A stretch of 10,200 bases of DNA from Actinomycetota bacterium. GTDB taxonomy: Bacteria > Actinomycetota > Thermoleophilia > Gaiellales > Gaiellaceae. How positions within the stretch are numbered: the first letter of the stretch is position 1; every line of letters starts with the position of its first letter. The stretch is from NCBI GenBank assembly GCA_019236545.1, contig JAFAIV010000051.1, forward strand, positions 1 to 10,200, given 5' to 3'. Positions 1 through 6,205 of the stretch are shown here, piece by piece. The notes under the pieces were generated by a model. The model was not told the origin of the DNA, did not search any database, and was given only the letters and a program-made list of their open reading frames with translations. The position numbers were made by a program, and so were the translations under genes.

Positions 1-606
1 GACCCCGACTGGTTCCTGCGCAGCGGCCGCGCCGCCTACGACGCGATCCTGGAGCACGTCCCGCTCGACGCGATCGACTCCGTCCTCGACTTCGGCTGCG
101 GCTGCGGCCGCGTCACCCGCTGGTGGGGCGACTTCCCGGGAACGGTCGCCGGGAGCGACCTCAGCGCGCCGGCGGTCGAGTGGTGCCGCGCCAACATCCC
201 GTTCGCCCGCTTCGAGACGAACGGGCTCGCGCCGCCGCTCGCGTGCGCGGACGGGAGCTTCGAGCTGGTCTACGCGCTCTCCGTCTTCACCCACCTGACG
301 GAGCCGCTCCAGGTCGCGTGGCGCGACGAGCTCCGTCGCGTGCTCAAGCCAGGGGGACTGCTCCTCTTGACGACGCACGGCCGCTCGTACCTGCAGCGCC
401 TCTCGAACGCCGAGTGCGAGCGCTTCGAGGCGGGCGAGCTCGTCGTCCGTTGGGCAGACATCCCGGGCACGAACCTCTGCAGCGCCTACCACCCGGAGCG
501 CTACCTGCGCGAGACCTTCGCGGCCGGATTCGCGTTTCTGGAATTGGACCCGGAAGGAGCGAAGGGGAACCCGACCCAGGACGTCGTCGTCCTCCGGCGC
601 CAATGA
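1..606 (+). CDS. Class I SAM-dependent methyltransferase, 5' end missing
   Basis: The reading frame is already open at base 1 and ends with TGA at 604-606, giving 201 visible residues; the true start lies outside the window. The Rossmann methyltransferase pattern is clear. Motif I is VLDFGCGCGR (residues 28-37), an acidic residue sits after strand 2 (GSDLS, 51-55), the strand-4 segment is FELVYALSVFTHL (87-99), and LKPGGLLLLTTHG (115-127) is the usual post-strand-4 loop and strand 5. This is the Methyltransf_11/25 type of fold, which transfers a methyl group from S-adenosylmethionine. The substrate cannot be read from the sequence; such stand-alone enzymes act on small molecules, sugars or lipids. 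The FRG-domain gene begins two bases after its stop, so the two are probably co-transcribed. The fold is well supported; the specific function is unknown. Confidence 0.85.
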   Translation, partial: DPDWFLRSGRAAYDAILEHVPLDAIDSVLDFGCGCGRVTRWWGDFPGTVAGSDLSAPAVEWCRANIPFARFETNGLAPPLACADGSFELVYALSVFTHLTEPLQVAWRDELRRVLKPGGLLLLTTHGRSYLQRLSNAECERFEAGELVVRWADIPGTNLCSAYHPERYLRETFAAGFAFLELDPEGAKGNPTQDVVVLRRQ

Positions 607-607
607 G

Positions 608-1393
608 ATGGACGAGCACAGAGCCGAGAGCTGGCTGGAGCTCCAGGAGCTCCTCTTCGCCGACACGTGGAACGACGCCCTCGGCCTCTTCCGGTCGAGC
701 TTCGCGTACCGCGGCTGCTCGCGCGTCGACGTCCCGCTGACCTCGACGCTCGCCCGCCTCGGCGGCGACGGCGACCTCGAGCGGCAGCTGATGCGCGCGT
801 TCCGGAAGTACGCGGCCGCCGACGCCGTGCCGCACGACACGGCCTGGGACTGGCTCGCGCTCGGCCAGCACCACGGCCTCCCCACCCGCCTGCTCGACTG
901 GACGTACTCGCCCTACGTCGCGCTCCACTTCGCGACGCAGAACCTCGACCGCTTCGACCAGGACGGGGCCGTGCTCTGCCTCGACTACGTCCGCGCGCAC
1001 GAGCTGCTGCCGGACGAGCTGCGCCGGCGGCTCGCGGACGAGGGCGCGAACGTCTTCACGACCGAGCTGCTCGCGGAGGCCGCGCCGGACCTGCGCGACC
1101 TCGACCGCGAGGGCGACCCGTTCGTCCTCTTGGTCGAGCCGCCGTCGTTCGACGCGCGCATCGTCAACCAGTACGCGCTCTTCGCCGTCCTCTCGCGCGC
1201 GGGGGCGAGCATGGACGACTGGGCGACGGCGCACCCCGACCTGATCAGCCGCGTGATCGTCCCCGCCGAGCTCAAGTGGGAGGTGCGCGACAAGCTCGAC
1301 CAGGCCAACGTGACCGAGCGCGTCCTCTTCCCCGGGCTCGACGGGATCTCGCGCTGGCTCGGCCGCTACTACCGGCCGCGCGTCAGCGGGTGA
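608..1393 (+). CDS. FRG-domain protein of unknown function
   Basis: This 261-residue protein carries the hallmarks of the FRG domain (PF08867). The name-giving motif appears as FAYRG (residues 32-36). The most diagnostic stretch, LALGQHHGLPTRLLDW (83-98), is followed by SPYVALHFAT (101-110). A later RIVNQYALFAVL (184-195) matches the conserved R-x-x-x-Q-x-x-x-F element seen near the end of FRG proteins, and the tail ends in LFPGLDGISRWL (240-251), also typical. The biochemical role of FRG is not established; it appears in scattered accessory genes, some near mobile or defence loci. There is no signal peptide or membrane segment, so it is probably cytosolic. ATG at 608 follows the methyltransferase stop directly (TGAGATG) with no strong Shine-Dalgarno, which suggests translation coupled to the upstream gene. 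Its 3' end overlaps the convergent SIS gene by 11 bases (1383-1393). Confidence 0.88.
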   Translation: MDEHRAESWLELQELLFADTWNDALGLFRSSFAYRGCSRVDVPLTSTLARLGGDGDLERQLMRAFRKYAAADAVPHDTAWDWLALGQHHGLPTRLLDWTYSPYVALHFATQNLDRFDQDGAVLCLDYVRAHELLPDELRRRLADEGANVFTTELLAEAAPDLRDLDREGDPFVLLVEPPSFDARIVNQYALFAVLSRAGASMDDWATAHPDLISRVIVPAELKWEVRDKLDQANVTERVLFPGLDGISRWLGRYYRPRVSG

Positions 1394-2417
1394 GCGTGAC
1401 CTTGCGGAGGCCGCGCGGCTTGTCGAGGTCGAGGCCGCGCTCCTCCGTCAGCCGCATCGCCGTCACCTGGCCAGGGACGACCGCCGTCAGCGGCGAGAGC
1501 CACTCCGGGATCCCCGGCACGAGCGGCAGCCTCGTGTGCGCGCGGCGCAGCGCGGCGCGGACGTCCGAGACGACGATCAGCCTCGCGCCGCGGGCCCGCA
1601 GCGGCACGATCACCTCCTCGACGCTCGGCCGCGCCGGCCCGCTCGGCGCCACGACGACGACGGGCCAGCCGGGCTGGATCGCCGCGATCGGGCCGTGCAT
1701 CAGGTCGGCCGGCGAGTACGCCTCCGTGACGAGGCCGGAGAGCTCCCGGATCTTCAGCGCGATCTCGTAACCGGTGCCGTAGTTGACGCCGCGGGAGACG
1801 ACCGTCAGCCCGATCGCGTCGCCGTACTCGGCGAGCGGCAGCAATTCGCCCGTCGAGAGGGCGATCTGCGCCGCGAGTGCCTCGGGCATCCGGGCGAGCT
1901 CGGCCTGCGCAGCCGCGCCGTCCGCTGCGGCGAACAGGAGCGCGACCGCCCCGAGCGAGTTCATGTACGTCTTCGTCGCGGCGACCGCGTGCTCGGCGCC
2001 GGCCTCGAGCGGCAGCACCGCCTCCGCCGTCCGCGCGAGCGGCGAGGACGTGTCGTTGACGAGCGCGAGCGTCGGCCTGCCCTGGTCGCGCGCCTCCGCG
2101 AGCACGGCAACCACGTCCGGCGATGCCCCCGACTGGGAGACCCCGACGACGAGGGCGCCGTCGAGGCGCGGCGGCTGGCCGTAGATCGTGTAGAGCGACG
2201 GCGTCGCGAACATCACCGGGACCCGGTGCGCGCGCCCGAACAGGTACTGCGCGTAGCGGGCCACGTTGGACGACGACCCGCGCGACGCGATCAGGACGTA
2301 CTGGACGTCCTTCCGCCGGAAGAGCGCCGACGCCTCGCGGGCCGCGTCGGTCTGGCGGTCGAGCAGCCGCGCGAGCGCTTCCGGCTGCTCGCGGAGCTCA
2401 GCCTCGAGCCACGACAT
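1383..2417 (-). CDS. SIS-domain sugar isomerase/deaminase, probably NagB-II-type glucosamine-6-phosphate deaminase
   Basis: The 344-residue protein is the isomerase half of GlmS without the glutaminase domain. It contains two SIS domains, about residues 30-170 and 195-330. The N terminus LEAELREQPEAL (4-15) is the usual EI-x-EQP opening of this family. SIS-1 has ASRGSSSNVA (44-53) and SQSGASPDV (94-102), the phosphosugar-binding Ser-rich loops, then ATKTYMNSL (147-155). SIS-2 has SRGVNYGTGYEIALKIRE (208-225) and EAYSPADLMHGP (232-243), where GlmS has its AEAY...E-x-x-HGP motif. The C terminus LDKPRGLRKVT (331-341) matches the family tail. In SIS-type deaminases (NagB-II) GlcN-6-P becomes fructose-6-P and ammonia, the step expected after NagA; AgaS-like specificity for galactosamine-6-P cannot be excluded. 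ATG at 2417 was chosen because homology begins there; it lies 20 bases inside the end of nagA and is preceded by GGGTGAG. Confidence 0.85.
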   Translation of the reverse strand: MSWLEAELREQPEALARLLDRQTDAAREASALFRRKDVQYVLIASRGSSSNVARYAQYLFGRAHRVPVMFATPSLYTIYGQPPRLDGALVVGVSQSGASPDVVAVLAEARDQGRPTLALVNDTSSPLARTAEAVLPLEAGAEHAVAATKTYMNSLGAVALLFAAADGAAAQAELARMPEALAAQIALSTGELLPLAEYGDAIGLTVVSRGVNYGTGYEIALKIRELSGLVTEAYSPADLMHGPIAAIQPGWPVVVVAPSGPARPSVEEVIVPLRARGARLIVVSDVRAALRRAHTRLPLVPGIPEWLSPLTAVVPGQVTAMRLTEERGLDLDKPRGLRKVTLTR

Positions 2418-3498
2418 CCGGCTCACCCGCGCAGAGGACGGTCGTGATCTCGAGCCGGTCGTCGAGGACGACGACGTCTGCCGGCCCGCCCGGCTCCAGG
2501 ACGCCGACGTCGTCGCGGCCGATGAACGCCGCAGGGACCGCGGTCGCCGCGCCGACGGCGTCCTCAAGCGGGATGCCGAGCGCGTGCAGGTTCCGCACCG
2601 CCTCGATCATCGTCAGCACGGTCCCGGCGAGCGTCCCGTCCTCCCGCTTCGGCGCCGCGCCGTCCTCGAGCTCGACCTCGACGTCGCCGAGGCGGTAGGT
2701 GCCGTTGCCCGCGCTCGCGGCGGCGATCGCGTCGGTGACGAGCGTCGTCCGCCCGGCGGCGCACGCCCACACGAGCCGGACGGTCTCGTCCGCCAGGTGG
2801 TGTCCGTCCACGATCAGCCCGATGACGACGTCCGGCCGCGTCAGCGCGGCGCCCGCGATGCCGGGGTCGCGCGAGCGGAAGGGCCGCATCGCGTTGAAGA
2901 CGTGCGTGACGCCGGAGACACCGAGGTCGAACGCCCGATGCGCCTCCTCGGCGGTGGCGTTCGTGTGCCCGGCGGAGACGACGACCCCGCGCTCGCGGAG
3001 CCGTGCGATCAGCGCGTCGGAGCCGGTGAGCTCCGGCGCGAGCGTCATCTGCGTCACCGGGCCGGCGTCGAGCAGCCGGTCGAGCAGCGCGACGTCGGGC
3101 TCGCGCAGGTGCTCGAGCGGGTGCGTGCCCGGGCGCTCGGGCGAGAGGAACGGCCCCTCGAGGTGAGCGCCGACGATCCGCGGCCCAGCGACCTCCGTGG
3201 GGAGGCGGCGCAGCGCGTCGACAGTCGCGGCCTCGGCGGACGTGATGAACGTCGGCTGGTACGCGGTGACCCCGGCGAGCAGGAGCGCCTCTCCCGCGCG
3301 CCGGTAGCCGTCCGCGTCCGCCGAGAGGAAGTCGACGCCGCCGTAGCCGTTCACCTGGAGGTCGACGAAGCCGGGGACGGCGATCCCACCGCGGCCCGCG
3401 GGTGTCCGGCCGACGTCGACGACGCGCCCGTCGTCGACCTCGACGTCGCCGGCGACGAGCGTCCCGCGAACGAGCGCGGCGTGGACGCCGAGCCTCAC
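2398..3498 (-). CDS. nagA: N-acetylglucosamine-6-phosphate deacetylase
   Basis: This 366-residue amidohydrolase removes acetate from GlcNAc-6-P to give GlcN-6-P in the cytosol. Family motifs appear in order. PGFVDLQVNGYGGVDF (42-57) is the NagA signature, with Gln48 in place of the HxH seen in other amidohydrolases. AHLEGPFLSPERPGTHP (111-127) provides metal ligand Glu114. SAGHTNAT (175-182) provides His178, and THVFNAM (198-204) provides His199. IVDGHH (229-234) binds the sugar phosphate/substrate region, and LVTDAIAA (253-260) carries the catalytic Asp256. All key residues known from E. coli NagA have counterparts, so it should be active. Length is close to the family norm (about 380). The start is GTG at 3496-3498, overlapping the TGA of the MurQ fusion gene by four bases (GTGA), a coupling arrangement. 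Its end overlaps the SIS gene. It would consume the GlcNAc-6-P produced by MurQ. Confidence 0.95.
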   Translation of the reverse strand: MRLGVHAALVRGTLVAGDVEVDDGRVVDVGRTPAGRGGIAVPGFVDLQVNGYGGVDFLSADADGYRRAGEALLLAGVTAYQPTFITSAEAATVDALRRLPTEVAGPRIVGAHLEGPFLSPERPGTHPLEHLREPDVALLDRLLDAGPVTQMTLAPELTGSDALIARLRERGVVVSAGHTNATAEEAHRAFDLGVSGVTHVFNAMRPFRSRDPGIAGAALTRPDVVIGLIVDGHHLADETVRLVWACAAGRTTLVTDAIAAASAGNGTYRLGDVEVELEDGAAPKREDGTLAGTVLTMIEAVRNLHALGIPLEDAVGAATAVPAAFIGRDDVGVLEPGGPADVVVLDDRLEITTVLCAGEPDVVARG

Positions 3499-5330
3499 GA
3501 CGCCACCGCCTGCCTGACGGAGCCGCCCGCCGCGTCGAGCCGTTCGCGGGCGGTCGCCGGGTCGACGCCGGTCAGGAGGGAGACCAGCGCGACCCGAGCG
3601 TCGCCGCCTGCAGCGGCGAGCGCCTCGTCCACGCGCTCGTCGCTCGCCCCGCTCGCGAGCGCCACGTTGCGGCGCGCGCGGGCGCGGAGCTTCTCGTTGT
3701 CGGGCGCCACGCCGATCATCAGCCCGCCGTACGTGCGCCCGAGCCGGATCTGCGTGACGGTCGAGATCGTGTTCAGGATCAGCTTCTGCGCCGTCCCGGC
3801 CTTGAGCCGCGTCGAGCCGGCGATCGCCTCGGCGCCGGTGACTGCCTCGACCGCGTGCTCGGCCACCCGCGCGAGCTCGCTGGCCGCGACCGCGGTGACG
3901 GCCACCGCCAGCGCGCCCACCTGCACCGCGAGCTCGAGCGCCGCGAGGGCGAACGGCGTCGAGCCGCTGGCGCTGATGGCGACCACGGCGTCCTCAGGCC
4001 CGAGGCCGAGCGAGCGGAGCCGGTGCTCGGCGGCGACGCGGTCGTCCTCCCCGGCCTCGCCGTCGGCGACGAGCGCGAGCACCTCGCCGGGAGCGGCGCC
4101 GAACGTCGGGCCGACCTCCGCTGCGTCGAGCGCCGCGAGCGCGCCGGACGTCCCGGCACCTGCGTAGATCAGCCGGCCGCCCCGCTGCATCCGCTCCGCG
4201 ATCGCGTCGATCGCGGCGGCGAGCGCGTCCCCGGCGTCGGCGACGGCGGCGGGAACGGAGGCGTCCTCCTCGTTCAGGAGCCGGACGAGCTCGCGCGTCG
4301 AGCGGAGGTCGAGGTCGGCGAACCGGGCCGGAGCGGCCTCGGTGGGGCGCTGCGGCCGCTGCGTGAGCGCGGCGCTGACGGCCTCCCAGACCGCGGGAGC
4401 GTCCGGCGTGGCGAGGTGCGTCATCCAGCGGCACGCCTCGTAGCCCCACGTCCAGACGTCGTCGACTCCCTCCTCGCGCGCGGCGTGGACCGCGTCCTCG
4501 AGCTCGGGGATCTCGTCGGCCGTCAGGCCGAAGCTCGGCACCCAGAGCTGGGCGGAGACGCCGTGGCGGTCGGCCGTCTCGCGCAGCAGCTTCGCGAAGC
4601 GGCGGACGAAGGGGCCGGCCGCCTCGCCCCAGTGCTTCCAGTACGGGTCGGTCACGAAGGTCGTCAGGCCGGGGAGCGACGCGACGCTGTCCCAGTCGGA
4701 GATCCCGTGCGGCCCGTCGGTGGCCGGCAGGAGGCAGACGGCGCTGCGGCCGCCCCGCGAGGCGACGTGCGCGACCATCTCGCGGAGGAAGTCGACGACC
4801 GACGCCTCGCGGAACGCCTGCGCCTCCGGCGTCAGCTCCCGCGGCAGGTCGCCGCCGAAGCGCTCCGCGCAGTGCGCGCAGCGGCACGTCCAGCGCGCGG
4901 GGTCGTCGATGCCGACGTGCGCCGGCACCATCCACGCCGGCTCGTCCCAGAAGACCTGGTCGACGCCGCACTCGAGCACCCAGTCCGCCCAGCCGGCGCA
5001 GAAGGCCCGGTAGGCCGGGCTGTTGAGGCAGGCGCCCGCGACGCGGCGGCCGTCGTCGAGCACCTGGCACTCCTCGGGATGCCACGTCACCCAGCGGCTC
5101 TCCGCCTCGCCCCCGAAGGTCCGGCCCAGCCCCCACGGGCTCGCCTGGACGGTCAGCCCCTCGGCGTGCGAGGCCGCGACGAGGTCGGCCATCGTCCCGC
5201 GGTAGTAGGCGAAGTCGTTCTCCGAGAACGTGTGGAGGACGCCGGTGTAGCCGCGCGCGGCCAGGTCGGCCATGTCGCGGCGAACGTGGCGCGGGATGCG
5301 AACCCCGAAGTAGGAGCATCCCGCGCTCAT
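3495..5330 (-). CDS. murQ: TIM-barrel-like domain fused to N-acetylmuramic acid 6-phosphate etherase (MurQ)
   Basis: This is one uninterrupted frame of 611 residues, about twice the length of MurQ (near 300). Residues 1-325 are a separate domain without a signal peptide. It alternates strand and helix like a (beta/alpha)8 barrel and contains QVFWDEPAW (125-133), a C-x-C-x2-C cluster at 149/151/154 (CRCAHC), TDPYWKHWG (227-235), QLWVPSFGL (261-269) and VWTWGYEACRWM (292-303). These suggest a glycosidase-like barrel with a possible metal site; I do not recognise a named family. Residues 329-611 are MurQ: TEAAPARFADLDLRST, LLNEEDASV (351-359), GRLIYAGAGTSG (385-396), ISASGSTPF (452-460) and GSTRLKAGTAQKLILN (505-520). 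MurQ cleaves the D-lactyl ether of MurNAc-6-P to yield GlcNAc-6-P and lactate. Candidate catalytic Glu405 and Glu428 remain, but nearby residues differ (see findings). ATG at 5330 is preferred; an in-frame TTG at 5342 is possible. No internal start codon is visible at the junction (about 4346), so a true fusion is likely. Confidence 0.87.
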   Translation of the reverse strand: MSAGCSYFGVRIPRHVRRDMADLAARGYTGVLHTFSENDFAYYRGTMADLVAASHAEGLTVQASPWGLGRTFGGEAESRWVTWHPEECQVLDDGRRVAGACLNSPAYRAFCAGWADWVLECGVDQVFWDEPAWMVPAHVGIDDPARWTCRCAHCAERFGGDLPRELTPEAQAFREASVVDFLREMVAHVASRGGRSAVCLLPATDGPHGISDWDSVASLPGLTTFVTDPYWKHWGEAAGPFVRRFAKLLRETADRHGVSAQLWVPSFGLTADEIPELEDAVHAAREEGVDDVWTWGYEACRWMTHLATPDAPAVWEAVSAALTQRPQRPTEAAPARFADLDLRSTRELVRLLNEEDASVPAAVADAGDALAAAIDAIAERMQRGGRLIYAGAGTSGALAALDAAEVGPTFGAAPGEVLALVADGEAGEDDRVAAEHRLRSLGLGPEDAVVAISASGSTPFALAALELAVQVGALAVAVTAVAASELARVAEHAVEAVTGAEAIAGSTRLKAGTAQKLILNTISTVTQIRLGRTYGGLMIGVAPDNEKLRARARRNVALASGASDERVDEALAAAGGDARVALVSLLTGVDPATARERLDAAGGSVRQAVAS

Positions 5331-5336
5331 GGCTCG

Positions 5337-5365
5337 ATCCAATCACACATCGCAGAAGTGGTCAA
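5337..5365 (-). promoter_or_regulatory. Possible internal promoter for the MurQ fusion gene
   Basis: On the minus strand TTGACC (5360-5365) is a good -35 and, 17 bases on, TTGGAT (5337-5342) is a weak -10 (3 of 6). The start point would fall near 5330, the ATG itself, giving a leaderless transcript. The -35 lies inside the palindromic operator at 5356-5373, so repressor binding would block it. The same TTGACC-in-operator arrangement is seen before gntR. The weak -10 makes this tentative. Confidence 0.35.
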
Positions 5366-5373
5366 TACCACTT
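5356..5373. promoter_or_regulatory. GntR/HutC-type operator, site A
   Basis: AAGTGGTCAATACCACTT is a perfect inverted repeat: arms AAGTGGT (5356-5362) and ACCACTT (5367-5373) around a four-base spacer CAAT. It is the most symmetric of three copies in the window. Its form, GTGGT-N4-ACCAC, is like the DasR/NagR operators of the HutC subfamily (consensus near ACTGGTCTAGACCAGT), and a HutC regulator is encoded 3.3 kb upstream. It overlaps the TAA of the upstream permease gene (5372-5374) and ends 25 bases before the ATG of the MurQ fusion gene. Confidence 0.78.
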
Positions 5374-6205
5374 ATCCGCGGACGGCGCCCGCGGTCAGAC
5401 CGAAGGCGATCTTGCGCTGGACGAGCAGGAAGAAGATCACGACGGGGATCGCCGTCAGCGTCGACGCGGCCATCAGCGCGCCCCAGTCGGTGTTCCGGCT
5501 CGTGCCGAGGAAGTACGAGAGCCAGACCGTCAGCGTCTGCTTCGCGCCGTCGTTCAGGAGCACGCGCGCGTAGATGTACTCGTTCCAGCTCGTGATGAAC
5601 GCGAAGACCGACGTCGCCACGAGGCCGGGCGCGACGAGCGGCAGCAGGATCCGGGCGAAGGCGCCGAGGCGCGTGCTCCCGTCCACCATCGCCGCCTCCT
5701 CGAGATCCTTCGGGATGCCGATGATGAAGCCCCGCAGCGTCCAGACGCAGAACGGCAGCGTCGCGCAGACGTAGACGATCACGACGCCCGAGAGGACGTT
5801 CACCTGGTGGTAGCGGGCGAGCAGCACGTAGAGCGGGATGATCAGCCCGACGCCCGGGATCATCTGGACGCCGATCACGATCACGATGAAGAGCTTCCGC
5901 CCGGTGAACCGGTACTTCGCCAGGGCGACCGCTGCGAGGAACGCGAGCGCCATCGCGATGCCGACGGTGGCGAGCACGACGATGACGCTGTTCTTCACGT
6001 CCGTCCAGAAGAACGGCTTCGCGATCGCGTCGCGGAAGTGCTGCAGCGTCGGGTGGCCGGGGAACCAGGTCGGGTTGACGCCGTTGATCTGGTCCTCCGG
6101 CTTGAACGCGGTCGAGATCATCCAGAAGACCGGGAAGACCATGACGACGAAGAGCACGACGCCGACGGCGTTCCACGTGCCGCGGCGGAGGACGCGGACG
6201 CTCAT
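5372..6205 (-). CDS. ABC sugar transporter permease, MalG/UgpE type
   Basis: The 277-residue integral membrane protein is the second permease of a CUT1-family sugar importer. Six hydrophobic segments are visible, at about residues 12-32, 72-96, 104-130, 136-158, 190-208 and 244-262. The cytoplasmic EAA loop, which docks on the ATPase, reads EEAAMVDGSTRLGAF (169-183) followed by ARILLPLVAPG (184-194). After it comes FITSWNEYIYA (203-213), a conserved MalG-type element. ATG at 6205 overlaps the stop of the preceding permease gene as ATGA, so translation is probably coupled. The stop TAA (5372-5374) lies within operator A. It should pair with the permease encoded at 6202-7158 and take sugar from the binding protein at 7189-8439. 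Confidence 0.92.
   Translation of the reverse strand: MSVRVLRRGTWNAVGVVLFVVMVFPVFWMISTAFKPEDQINGVNPTWFPGHPTLQHFRDAIAKPFFWTDVKNSVIVVLATVGIAMALAFLAAVALAKYRFTGRKLFIVIVIGVQMIPGVGLIIPLYVLLARYHQVNVLSGVVIVYVCATLPFCVWTLRGFIIGIPKDLEEAAMVDGSTRLGAFARILLPLVAPGLVATSVFAFITSWNEYIYARVLLNDGAKQTLTVWLSYFLGTSRNTDWGALMAASTLTAIPVVIFFLLVQRKIAFGLTAGAVRG

Noticed and set aside
1380..1440. GC-rich repeats (GGCCGCGCG at 1376-1384 and GGCCGCGCGGC near 1410) as a terminator
   Set aside because: They are direct repeats and a short palindrome within coding sequence, with no U-run on either strand.
2418..2567. Upstream extension of the SIS protein to 2567
   Set aside because: The extra 50 residues are Ser/Arg-rich shadow sequence inside nagA. 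The family N terminus (E-x-E-L-x-EQP) starts right after ATG 2417.
2266..5573. Very long open frames on the plus strand opposite nagA and the MurQ fusion gene
   Set aside because: They encode Arg/Ala/Gly/Asp-rich, repetitive sequence without recognisable domains, a usual by-product of high-GC coding sequence read on the other strand. The minus-strand proteins have clear family motifs throughout.
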